From: Blumeriella jaapii
Taxonomy: Eukaryota > Ascomycota > Leotiomycetes > Helotiales > Drepanopezizaceae
Direction: 5' to 3'
Assembly (NCBI GenBank): GCA_009599575.1
Contig: VWND01000069.1
Coordinates: 124,001 to 188,000, forward strand
Length of the DNA stretch: 64,000 nucleotides
Part shown: piece by piece, positions 34,808 through 45,033 of the stretch
How positions within the stretch are numbered: the stretch's first letter is position 1
Layout: every line of letters starts with the position of its first letter
The notes under the pieces: model-generated
What the model saw: only the letters and a program-made list of their open reading frames with translations
Told to the model about the DNA's origin: nothing
Database searches by the model: none
Made by a program: the position numbers and the translations under genes

Positions 34808-35943
34808 CTAACGCGCTGCTTGTTTGCCCCTCTTCTTCGCGGTCATGGCCTTCATCTGCAGGACGAAGACGCCGTTCTTGGGCTGCTTCCCTGCTCCGGG
34901 TTTGGGCAGGGAGATGTTGGAGCGGCAGACGGGACAGCATTTCTTCTCGCCCGTGTGAAGTGCTTGATGGAGACACTCAGAGCAAAACAGGTGACCTAGA
35001 TAGAACAGTCAGTCGCCACGCCCAATAGCCCAACACGCAGGGGGCACCTACCGCAGAAGGTGACCGTCAGATCCGAGGGGTTGTCCATGCAGATGATGCA
35101 CTGAAACCCTGCCAACTTGACCTGCTTGGTAGCCTCTACCTGATTTTGCTGCTTGATCATCTCCTCCCGATCCTTCGCCTTTCGAGCCTCGTATTCCTCC
35201 ATGGTGTTCACGTCCACCAGATCCAAAATCGCCACCGCGTCAGACTTCTCCTTCTTCGCAGATCCCGCCGAGCTTCCCCTCTCGATCGCCTTGTTGGTCC
35301 TGGGAATCTTGCCGGCTTTCTCCTCCACCGGCGTGGCAGCCTTGCGCTTTCTTGTTCTCGTTGTGGGTACCATGTGCTCCTGCGCCACGGGAGACGATTC
35401 CGTGAGGTCGATGTACGAGGAATGCCGTGTTGAGCGGCCCGGCATGTCCTCGCCGAGCGTGTCCTCAATTTGGGTCGATAGATGGACCACCTCAAGGTCG
35501 TCCAGGCTGCCCCAGAGATCTGACGAATCAGACCGCCCGTAAGGTGAGACTGGGGAAGCAGGGCGTGCTTGTTGTTGATGTGAAGGCGGCAGGCTTTGAC
35601 CGTTCGGTAACGAGTCCGCTCGTGGAGGGGTGTTCGGCGCTGGCTGGTCCACGGGAGGGGAGTGGGCATCGAAGAATGGGTCATCGTACTCGAAGGCAGG
35701 TAATCGGTTGAAGTGATGACCTGGGATGATGGGCGGGAGCGTGAGCGATTCGTAGCTGGTGCCGGACGAGGAAGCACTCCACGGAGACGCTTCAACGTCA
35801 ACGTCGGCGCGGCGGGGACCTGGTGCGCGGAAAGGGGAATTGTCTTGCTGGTTTGCACCTGAACGTGGGCGCGCGCGGTGACTGGAGGGCGAGTGGTTCT
35901 CGGGCGAATCGACTGCGTTGCGTCGGGATTGTTGATTAGACAT
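34808..35943 (-). CDS. SLX8-like RING finger protein, putative SUMO-targeted ubiquitin ligase
   Basis: Exons 35943-35052 and 34995-34808 (56-bp intron, GTAGGT...CTAG) give 359 residues. The C-terminal RING is complete after splicing: C282, C285, C297, H299, C302, C305, C318 and C321 in the C3HC4 pattern (CIICMDNPSDLTVTFCGHLF onward to CPVCR). The N-terminal 280 residues are disordered. They contain EVVHLS (about 151-156), YIDLTESS (about 177-184) and AILDLVDV (about 238-245), which match the hydrophobic-plus-acidic pattern of SUMO-interacting motifs. A basic TRTRKRKAATP may be a nuclear signal. RING form and layout resemble fission-yeast Slx8, an E3 that ubiquitinates SUMO-conjugated proteins in genome maintenance. 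SUMO binding is inferred. It is divergent with MIP1. Confidence 0.72.
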
Positions 35944-36452
35944 TATCGATCTGTATGGGCCGGCGTGGTTGGTAGTTGGAGAGTTGTTGAAGATGTTGTT
36001 CGGAGGGAAGGATGTGTCGAGACCGCCAGAGCCAGACAGATATCGAGGCGACCAAGCGATCGAGAAGATGAAGCCGAGCTGAAGAAGGCTCCTGAGCCGC
36101 GAATATGGTCGTGGTCGTGGTCGTGGTCGTGGCAGTGGCGTGTATAGGGATGATATTGTATTCACACAGTATACAGAGTAGATGGAGGATCTGGGCCAGA
36201 CGTCTTATCGATAAGAAACCGGTACCTCGCTCGTCAAGCTCCCGTCCAGTCAGGGGCAGCATCTTCTCCACTAAAAATACTACGCTACCTAGGTACGCTA
36301 CATACAGTCCTGTCGCTACTCTCCGGTGCAAATCGTAAATCTACTCGCGCCGCCTCCTCGGTCTCGTCTCACCCAGCATCGCAGATCTTCAACACTTCGC
36401 GGAAGTGTCATCCCCCATCACCATGCTCTGAGCTGTCTCCACATCACAGAGG
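35944..36452. promoter_or_regulatory. Divergent SLX8-like/MIP1 promoter region
   Basis: About 510 bp between the two start codons. It contains a GGTCGT array (36105-36130) and a three-codon upstream frame (ATG CTC TGA) at 36423-36431 that ends 21 bp before the MIP1 start. Confidence 0.5.
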
Positions 36453-39400
36453 ATGCTACTTTCTCTCCGAGCAGGTCGGACGGGCTGGCCATGCGCGGGC
36501 TTCGTGCGCCTGGCAAAGCATCGGGCGCATCGCCGTCACGGAGTCGAATTGCAATGGAGGCTGTACGCCGCCGAGGCAGGCAAGGCAGCGGGAGGTGCTC
36601 CTGAAGACTCCGGTTCACTGTCGAGTAAGACTTTTCATCATTCGTCCTCTGCCATGCCGGTCTAAAGATGCACAGAACCTTCGCAGGCACGGTACAACGA
36701 GATCGGCGTACAACAACTCAGTAGCCATGTCTACTCCCAAATCTTCCCGGACAACGTCCCGGCCCCACCCAAGGAACTGGTAGAGTTGTCGAGAGACCAT
36801 CTCCGGCGCCATGAATTGCTGGGGAAGAACACGGACAACCCGCCGCCGATCGCGTTTGATCTCCCCGAGCTCCAAGGCAGGAGCCTCGACGAGCACTTTT
36901 ATAAGCTCGGCATGGATGCAGCGGAACCGTATCTGTCAAGGGCCAAGCAGTTCACACGATCAAACGCTCCCCCGAGACCGAGGAGATGGGTTCGCCAGAG
37001 TGGTTGGACCAAGTACTACCCGGATGGGAGAACGGAGCCTGTGGAGGCGCCGCAGGAGGCCATGCTGTGTTTCGACACGGAAGTGATGTGGAAAGAGAGC
37101 TCGTTTGCGGTCATGGCATGTGCGGTCAGCCCGACGAATTGGTATGCCTGGCTGTCACCATGGCTGCTGGGAGAATCGGAGAACGATCGCCACCTCATTC
37201 CCCTAGGAGACCCCACGCAGCCTCGGATCATCGTAGGACACAACATCGGGTATGATCGAGCCCGGATTGCCGAGGAGTACGACATCAAGCAGTCCAAGAA
37301 CAACTTTCTGGATACCATGTCTCTACATGTGGCCGTGAATGGCATGTGTTCTCGCCAAAGACCGACCTGGATGAAGCACAGAAAAAATCGAGAGCTGAGA
37401 GACAAGATTGCTGGAGAGACGGATAACGCTGAACTGGCAAGTTTGCTTGGGCACAGGGCCCTGTCCGAAGAGGAGGAGGAGTTATGGGTGGGGAGAAGCT
37501 CCGTCAATTCGCTACGCGATGTGGCGAGGTTTCATCTAGATGTCTCCATCGACAAGACGCAGAGAGACGCCTTCGGGGAATTGGACCGGGAAGGCATTCG
37601 ATCAAAGTTGGATGAGCTGCTGGACTACTGTGCTGCGGATGTCGAGGTTACCCATCGAGTATACAGAATTGTGTTTCCCATCTTCTTGGAAACATGCCCG
37701 CACCCCGTGAGCTTTGCTGCTCTGCGCCACCTGTCCTCGGTCATCCTCCCAGTGGACAAGTCCTGGGAATCATACATTGGGAACGCCGAAGCAACGTACA
37801 ATAAGCTCTCCGATGCAGTCCAGGAGAGACTCGTGGGCCTCATGGACAAGGCTCTTGAGATCAAAGCTGATTCCGAAAAATGGAGTAACGATCCATGGCT
37901 GCGGCAGCTGGACTGGTCGGGGCAGGAAATCAAAATGGTCAAGGGCAAAAAGAAGGATGACCCTCCTCGGCCAGCTGCTCGGCAAAAGATGCCGGGAATG
38001 CCCAAATGGTACAAAGATTTGTTTCCCAAGACCGACGGTCCCGTTGGCCTGTCGGTGCGGACTCGCATCGCCCCCTTGCTGCTACGCTTAGCATGGGATG
38101 GAAATCCTCTCGTCTGGTCAGACAAGTATGGCTGGACATTCAGAGTAGACATCGCAGACGCCCACAAGTATGCCAAGTCCCAAATGCAACAGTGTACTGC
38201 GTTTGATGAGAATGACATCGCTTTGCGAGATGACCGAAGCGGAGCTTACTTCAAGCTACCGCACAAGGATGGCCCAACGGCCCGGTGTGCCAACCCCATG
38301 GCGAAAAGTTACATGCCGTATTTCGAGAAAGGCATTCTTTCCTCGGAGTTCTCTTATGCCAAGGAGGCATTGGAGATGAATGCTTCGTGTTCCTACTGGA
38401 TCAGTGCAAGAGACCGAATCATGTCACAGATGGTAGTCTACGGAAGCGATGGGGCCAAAGGACCAGAGCAAGCGGGGTCAACTTCTGAGACTGGTTACAT
38501 TCTCCCTCAGGTCATTCCGATGGGAACTGTCACTAGACGAGCTGTGGAGAACACATGGCTCACCGCAAGTAATGCCAAGAAAAACCGAGTCGGCTCCGAA
38601 CTGAAATCGATGGTTAAGGCGCCTCCTGGATACTGCTTCGTTGGCGCCGATGTTGATTCCGAGGAGCTCTGGATTGCCAGTCTGCTCGGGGATGCTCAAT
38701 TCAAACTGCATGGAGGGAATGCCGTCGGATTCATGACCCTCGAGGGCACAAAAGCCGCTGGCACGGACTTGCATTCTCGGACGGCCGACATTTTGGGGAT
38801 CACTCGGAACGATGCCAAAGTTTTTAACTACGGACGGATCTATGGCGCAGGCCTCAAGTTTGCATCGACGTTATTGCGCCAATTCAACCCCGGACTTTCG
38901 GAAGCGGAGACAACAAAGGTTGCTTCTAATCTCTACAAGGCTACCAAGGGCGCCAAGACCAACCGGAAAGCACTTCACAAGAAGCCATTCTGGCGCGGCG
39001 GAACTGAGAGCTTTGTGTTCAACAAGCTGGAAGAATTCGCGGAGCAAGAACGGCCTCGTACACCTGTACTTGGCGCCGGTATCACCGAAGCTCTGATGAG
39101 CCGCTTCGTTGGCCAAGGAGGGTTCATGACTTCGCGAATCAACTGGGCTATCCAATCGTCGGGCGTGGATTACCTCCATCTCGTGATCGTTTCCATGTAC
39201 TACCTCATCCGCCGCTTCAACATTGACGCCCGCCTCGCCATCACGGTGCATGATGAGATCCGCTACATTGTCCGCGAGCAAGACAAGTATCGCGCCGCCA
39301 TGGCCCTTCAGGTGTCCAACGTCTGGACACGCGCTATGTTCTCCCAACAAGTCGGCATCGACGATCTCCCGCAGGCCTGCGCCTACTTCTCCGCCGTCGA

Positions 39401-39929
39401 CATCGATCATGTGCTCAGAAAAGAAGTAGATATGGACTGCATCACGCCTTCCCATCACACCAAGATCCCGCATGGCGAATCCATCGATATCACCACCTTG
39501 CTTACTAAAACCTCTTCTTTCCTTGATCCGGCCATCGTTCCCACTGATCCTCCGAGACTCTCTGCTATCACCTACACGCCCCGCACACCGGTCATGCAAA
39601 CCCTTTCCTCGAATAACGACACCGCCTTCCTGAAAGCGCAAATCGCGGCTGACGACAAGGAACTCCGCGAGATTCTCAAGGAGCAGCGTAAAGTCGCAGA
39701 AGTTGATGGACCGCCCAAGCCCCCGAGAGCATCCCGAACGCGGAACGTGCTTCCGTACCAGGCCTACCCGCACCTGATTGAGGACACGAAGAGTGTCTCG
39801 GAGTTGTTGGGTAATGATTTCCGGAAAAGTTTTCAAGGTGCGAAGTCCTGGGGGGGAGGGGAGGGAAAGAAGAGCTGGGGCTGGGAGAAGCAAGCTGGGG
39901 TCAAAGCACGACCGATTACGCGGTGGTAG
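36453..39929 (+). CDS. MIP1: Mitochondrial DNA polymerase gamma (Mip1)
   Basis: Exon 1 is 36453-36624 and exon 2 is 36676-39929 (51-bp intron, GTAAGA...ACAG), giving 1141 residues. The N-terminus MLLSLRAGRTGWPCAGFVRL is Arg-rich and non-acidic, as expected for a mitochondrial presequence. The 3'-5' exonuclease motifs are present: Exo I FDTE (about 190), Exo II HNIGYD (about 246) and Exo III YCAADVEVTH (about 375). Family-A polymerase motifs follow: A VGADVDSEELWI (about 713), B FNYGRIYGAG (about 775) and C VHDEIRY (about 915). This is the only replicative polymerase of mitochondrial DNA in fungi. The C-terminal extension of about 200 residues beyond motif C, ending in a Gly/Lys/Trp-rich tail, is typical of filamentous fungi. 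A minimal upstream frame precedes the start. Confidence 0.93.
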
Positions 39930-40591
39930 GGCTCTACCACAGCAGCACGACGCTGATTAGCTCCCTTGGCTGTCGTTGTTATTATTGTTGTGTACAACGC
40001 GATGTGGGATTTGGGATTTGTGATGCGTATGGGAACGATGAGACGACCAATTCGTTTGCGTTTCTGTCTTGTAGAATTTTTTGTACGGGTTCTTGTATCT
40101 TGTATCTTGTATCTTGTATCTTGTACTCACCCTGGGGTCTGGGATTGGGAGGATGAGGAGGAGGAGGAACGTCTTTACGGTACTTTGGTTTTCTGGCTGG
40201 TTAATCAAGAAGCGTGGGCTTGGTTGGGATGGTGCTGGTAGGTGCTTGCTTGTCTTGCTTCCTCGCTTTGAAAGGGCGGCAAATGTGGCGATATCTGGTG
40301 TTTTACAGGAGGGCATGAGGATACAAACCACAAGTAAAATGAGAAAACATAATAAGTCTTGCGCTCTTGGGTGTGCGATGTGGTGTAGTGTGTGTGAATG
40401 GTACTGCAGTGTCCGTGGAATACCCTCGCCTTCGAAGTGAGCCCTTCTGAGCAGGTACAGTGCAGTACAGTACTACCACCACCACCTACAGTACAGTGCA
40501 GTACAACACCAACTCCCACTCCCTCCACAGACATCCATCCAATCATCCAACCACCAAAGACATCATAAATCTCAAAAGCCGCCCTCCGGTC
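39930..40591. other. Intergenic between MIP1 and 5S rRNA
   Basis: No gene supported. A 7-bp TCTTGTA repeat (about 40091-40125) lies in the MIP1 3' flank. Closely spaced CAGTACAGT motifs (40455-40505) lie about 100 bp upstream of the 5S rRNA gene. Confidence 0.5.
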
Positions 40592-40711
40592 ACATACGAC
40601 CACAGACTGAGGAGAATTGGGCATCCCGTCCGCTCTGCCATACACAAGCCTCAGATCGGCAGATTAGTAGTTGGGTGGGTGACCACCAGCGAATACCTGC
40701 TGTTGTATGTT
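40592..40711 (+). rRNA. 5S ribosomal RNA (dispersed copy)
   Basis: A 120-bp match to the fungal 5S fold. The 5' ACATACGAC pairs with the 3' GTTGTATGT (helix I). CTGAGG pairs with CCTCAG (helix II). GGCA pairs with TGCC (helix III). GGTGG pairs with CCACC around GTGA (helix IV), and GCAG pairs with CTGC (helix V). The internal control region AAGCCTCAGATCGGCAG and GTAGTTGGGTGGGTGAC is in place for TFIIIA and Pol III. Compared with the Neurospora 5S sequence as I remember it, several helices differ on both strands in a way that keeps pairing, which argues for a functional gene. A T run follows directly. Single dispersed 5S genes are usual in Pezizomycotina. Confidence 0.92.
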
Positions 40712-40718
40712 TTTTTTT
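40711..40718 (+). terminator. Pol III T-run terminator of 5S rRNA
   Basis: TTTTTTTT directly follows TGTTGTATG, the expected Pol III stop signal for the 5S gene. Confidence 0.85.
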
Positions 40719-41452
40719 GGGGTTTTTTTCTTGCTCTTTTGTCTTGTTCTCGAACGTGTTCCCCATCCATCCTTTCTGGTGGGACCTTTTCGCCTCTTTG
40801 GGTAGACAGACAGACAGACGGCTGGCTCTTGTGATGAGAAGAAGAAGAAGGTAGGTAAGGGCAGGTAAGGTGATGATGATGATGATGATGATATTATTAT
40901 TTAACGTCTGGAGGGGGCAGTGAAAATACGCAACCTCAAGCCTCCCGAGGTAAGGTAAGGTACGAAGGGGGGTTACCTTTATAGATTTTCGCGTGAGATG
41001 AGTTGGGATGAGATGAGATGACAGAATGGTTGGTATTTTTGATGATTTTGGGACCTTGCAAGTGATCCGTATCATTCTGTCATCCTACTGTAATTGCAGT
41101 ACATGCAGCCACGGATCGTGGAAATCTTACAGCATGGCTTTCTGGCGTGGATAGCAAGCAGCATCTCCATGGCTCTGCTTTCCAATGAACCAAAAGCTCA
41201 CTCAAAAGGTCTTGAAGTGGAAAATTTCGAGATATGAAGTCTAACTCCACTCAATAGCTTCACAGAAGTAGCTTTCGAAACTACTGCCACAGTCCCCCTT
41301 CCCGAGCCAAAGACTGCTTGCGGTGTTCGTGCACACCATCTGTTTGTTGCATGCTAGGTAAGGGTAGCTCCTCGAAGGTTCTCCCGGATGATCCGTTGCG
41401 TGAGGGTCGTACCAGATAGCGACTCTGCGCGAGCGACAACACACACGAAACC
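40719..41452. other. Intergenic, no supported gene
   Basis: It contains GATGAT repeats (about 40870-40895) and GATGAGATGAGATG (about 40995-41020), which resemble the purine arrays elsewhere. No coding or RNA evidence. Confidence 0.45.
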
Positions 41453-42214
41453 TCAATCAGCCTGCATCATCGTGACAATCTCCCCCCACGCGCGCTCGAG
41501 GTTCTGCTCCGCCCCCAGCAGTCCCTTTCCCCACTCGCTGCCCATGAACTTCGCATTCGAGTCCTCCACCAGCTTCTCCATCACCCTCAACTTCGCGCAG
41601 CGCGTCTCCATCTGCGCCACCGTCCGACCCGCCTTTTCCGTGCTCCCAGACTCCAGCGCGTGCTTCAGCAAGATCGTCTCAGCCTTGTGCAAGCGCTGGA
41701 ACTTCGCCGCCGCCGCCGCGAACTTCGTCTGCAGCGCCGTCGACAGGTACAGCGGGTGTCCGTTCTCGACCAGCTTGCTGCGGTCCTTCTTCTCGATCTC
41801 CTTGACCGTCTCGGCCCAGACCTTGCTGGCGGACTTCAGCAGGCTGCGGTTGTGCTCGACGACCTTGGCGTTGCTGCCGGCGTCCCGGATCTGCTTCTCG
41901 AACATGCTGATCTGGCTCTGGAAGAAGTCGAGCGCCTGCTTGTCCTCCTGGCTGAGCTCGGCCTCGGACTTGGGCACCTGCCCCGGGAACTCCTTGCAGA
42001 AGGGGCACTTCTCCTCCAGCGTCTTGACGATGTTGTTGAAGCTGAATGCGACGCCGTGCTTCGAGGGGCTGATTTGGAAGATGATGTGTCCGCACGAAAA
42101 AGTCCACTCGAACCTGTCTGTCAGGACGGCTTTGGATACGAAGGGCGTCATCGTTGGAGATGGGTTTACGGAACTTATGCCAGAACTTTTGCCAACGAGA
42201 TCTTTTAGCTCCAT
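41453..42214 (-). CDS. Hypothetical protein with Zn-like CxH/CPFC motif and coiled coil
   Basis: A single exon of 253 residues from the first in-frame ATG (MELKDLVGKSSGISSVNPSP). An early segment has SCGHIIFQISP and, 25 residues later, EEKCPFCKE. This could hold a zinc ion in a minimal C-H...C-C arrangement, as in degenerate RING or zinc-ribbon folds. The rest, from about residue 85, is charged and helical with heptad-like spacing (QSQISMFEKQIRDAGSNAKV and later VEDSNAKFMGSEWGKG), probably a coiled coil. I do not recognise the family. The frame is open further upstream but without an ATG, so a spliced upstream exon is possible. Confidence 0.6.
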   Translation of the reverse strand: MELKDLVGKSSGISSVNPSPTMTPFVSKAVLTDRFEWTFSCGHIIFQISPSKHGVAFSFNNIVKTLEEKCPFCKEFPGQVPKSEAELSQEDKQALDFFQSQISMFEKQIRDAGSNAKVVEHNRSLLKSASKVWAETVKEIEKKDRSKLVENGHPLYLSTALQTKFAAAAAKFQRLHKAETILLKHALESGSTEKAGRTVAQMETRCAKLRVMEKLVEDSNAKFMGSEWGKGLLGAEQNLERAWGEIVTMMQAD

Positions 42215-43262
42215 GGGGAGCTTGGGTTGGAGAGGAACCCAGCGCGCTCTGCTTGACGCGACGGCAGGCGCTCGCTCGGAGGGCGAGAGTCGGGCTCCTT
42301 GATGTTCGTGGGTATGTGGATTTGGTCTGCGAATATCAGGCGAAGTGTGTCGAAGATAGTAGTTGAAAAGGTTGAGTCCAGTCTTCGACGTGCAGCGCGA
42401 CGGCGAGGAGCCAGATAATAATGGTAGGAATTCGAAGATCAAGATGGACGGGAATTCGGCGAAAAGCGTCCGTGTTGATTTGCTCCTTCAGTCCTTCGGG
42501 TCGTTCTTGCCGCTTCGAAGAACAGAATCTCAGCACACCCATCCGACCAATGAGGGCCCCGAATTTAAGCGAGACAACCATGATATGGTCAACACGAAGG
42601 GAGGTGGGCAAGACGGGCAAGACCTCGTCCTCACCTATGTTATACCCAATTCATGCTTGAAGCCATCCTCGCAGGCTGTCAACGTCGTGGTTCGTGGGCT
42701 GAAGGAGTGTTCTCAAGTTCGTGTCACCTCAAGCGTCTTTGGATACAGCTTCGGTAGAATTTGGAAGCTCGAACTGCCACAGGCATTCTCGTCATGACCA
42801 GTATCTTCCACTACGGATCATTCTCTCATTCCGCTAACCGAATCTATTTCCATCAGGTCCGATAGTCCGGGTTCAAAGCTAAGACGACACCACCTGGCTT
42901 CCTATCTGCCACGGTGTAGGGACGACCGAGCGGGAAGTAAATCACAAGAGCAAGACGCGAATCCGAGTATATCTGATGCATAAATGAACAAAGCGGTTCT
43001 CTCTTATCACAGGGCATGTTGTAGGTTTCTTGCCATACCTAGGGGTTTCTGCAACACGAGATGTACTGCAGCTCAGCCGTGCCGTAAGTGACAAGGAAGT
43101 GAGTGACTTGAAGACCGAAGTTGAACGACTTGATTGTGGTTCGCAGCTTTCAGAACAATGGTTTTTAATCTCGCTGTTGCACGCAGAATTCAGTTCCCTC
43201 ACAAACCCAATCGTTAGATTAAGATAGCTAGTGGCTTTTGAATGAATTGGGGTTGATGCGAC

Positions 43263-43435
43263 AAAATGGGCAAATGGGCAAATGGGCAAATGGGCAAATG
43301 GGCAAATGGGCAAATGGGCAAATGGGCAAATGGGCAAATGGGCAAATGGGCAAATGGGCAAATGGGCAAATGGGCAAATGGGCAAATGGGCAAATGGGCA
43401 AATGGGCAAATGGGCAAATGGGCAAATGGGCAAAA
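43263..43435. repeat. 8-bp minisatellite (ATGGGCAA), about 21 copies
   Basis: Perfect tandem copies of ATGGGCAA. Eight is not a multiple of three, so each strand reads a 24-bp super-period through all frames (MGKWANGQ on one strand, LPICPFAH on the other), and several frames stay open without being genes. Confidence 0.93.
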
Positions 43436-43462
43436 GTGCACATTTTGTTCACGGCACGGAAA

Positions 43463-43500
43463 AGTAGGATCTACCGGTAAGTAGGATCTACCGGTAGATC
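43463..43500. repeat. 17-bp direct repeat with perfect 16-bp palindrome
   Basis: AGTAGGATCTACCGGTA occurs twice head to tail. The second copy extends into GATCTACCGGTAGATC (43485-43500), a perfect inverted palindrome. It sits 27 bp beyond the end of the 8-bp minisatellite. Confidence 0.8.
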
Positions 43501-45033
43501 AGACTGCCAAATCATTAGCCGTCGCCGGTAATTCGGTAAGAAGAAACTAAAACCTGACAAGCGAGGAAGCTGAAAAGCCACTGCACTACGCTACATTCAA
43601 AGGCAAAGGCCAATAGCCTTGATGACCAGTGCTGGCTCGCACCCAAGGAGAACAAGACCGCAATGTCAGTCCACAGGGCAGGAATGATAACATCTGCACC
43701 GATGCAGTGTACACTGTCTAGTGCCTCGGGCCTGGTTGCAAGGTTGAGTGGTTGAGTGGTGGTATATTTACACACATATCAAAGCGTGCAACAACTCGAG
43801 CCACAACACCACAATTCTCAGACCAGCTCCTTAATCAGTCACACGATTGATGGGGACGCTTTGCAATTGGAGACAGGTCTCACTTGCACAGACTCGTCAT
43901 AGCATGCGTCGTACTCTCGAGCTCCGAGTGGCTGTTTTTTCTTGGCACAGACCGTTGCAACCCCGCTAAAACGTCTGAACAACCGTAGATACTTCGTGAT
44001 CTTCTGCCCCTGCCTGTTCTCTCGACTGCGAATGTATAGAGACGAAAGAGTAAAGAACAGGGTGTGGCTCAGCCACCTTATCCCAGAGAGCGAAAACAAG
44101 AATCGAAAAGTGACATGGACCTCACGACAGAATCGCCTCGTGCCACGCCACTGAACATGGCATGCAAGACGACCCCAGGCATGTTTGTAGGTACGCTGTT
44201 ATCGTGATGCTCTATCTCGCGGGCCAAAAGAGCCTGAGCATGCAGGAACCCGGAGCAGCACTTGCCAGCTGGATGTTGTAATACGCATCTCGCATTCCAG
44301 GCATGTTCCATGTGTTCCCGTGGCACCGACATGTAGAGCACGGAAGGGGTAAGAAGCTTGATAGGGGGCTCTGGAAGCTATTAGCAGAAGGTTCGCAGCC
44401 GGGTGGTCCTAACTTACCCATGTGGTTGCAGCCGCGAGCAGACTTGCCGGGAGGCATCCAGCGAAAGGGGCAAGGTTCTTCTGGGTGACCCCTTTGTTAG
44501 CGTTCTAGAGCGGCCAAGAGAAGGAGGTAGAATAGTCGCCAGCTTCTTCGGCGTGCCTAGTGCACAGGAGGTCCAGGAGCAGCTCAGATTGCTCGTTCCG
44601 CCCGAGCAAAGCGCTCCGACGGCCAGATCCAAGGGCCATGTGGCTGACACGAGAATTCGGGAAAGCATAAACCGTTCTTGCACCGGAGACAGGTCCGCCT
44701 TGACGCGAAGGCAATTTCCTCGGGGTGTTGCAGTTTATATAAGAGGCTGCCAGTGTGCAAGCGTTCGAGTGTTCAAGTGTGTTCAAGTGTGTTCAAGACA
44801 ACTTATCAAGTGCTGTTGCTCTGGTCGCTCACGTCCAATCCGAGCTAGCCCAACTAGGAAATTGGAGTCTCGGCGCACCACATCGCCCTTTCCGAATTCA
44901 AAAGAGCTGCTTGGAGCCGCACCGCAGCCGATTTTCCTTCTTTTCCTTTTCTTTCCTTCACCACCTCGACCTCCACCAACACCAACACCAACTCGACCTC
45001 GACCATCGACCGCCACAACTCGACACCACCACG

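Larger units (their letters stand above)
42215..45033. other. 2.8-kb intergenic with 8-bp minisatellite
   Basis: No frame has a credible start plus domain. The notable elements are the 8-bp minisatellite and adjacent palindrome near 43.3-43.5 kb, listed separately. GTGTTCAAGTGTGTTCAAGTG repeats (about 44768-44800) and CACCAACACCAACACCAAC repeats (about 44970-44995) lie in the leader of the RGS gene. Confidence 0.5.

Noticed and set aside
43214..43484. Frames with MGKWANGQ or CPFAHLPI repeats
   Set aside because: Generated by the 8-bp minisatellite; several frames and both strands are open equally.
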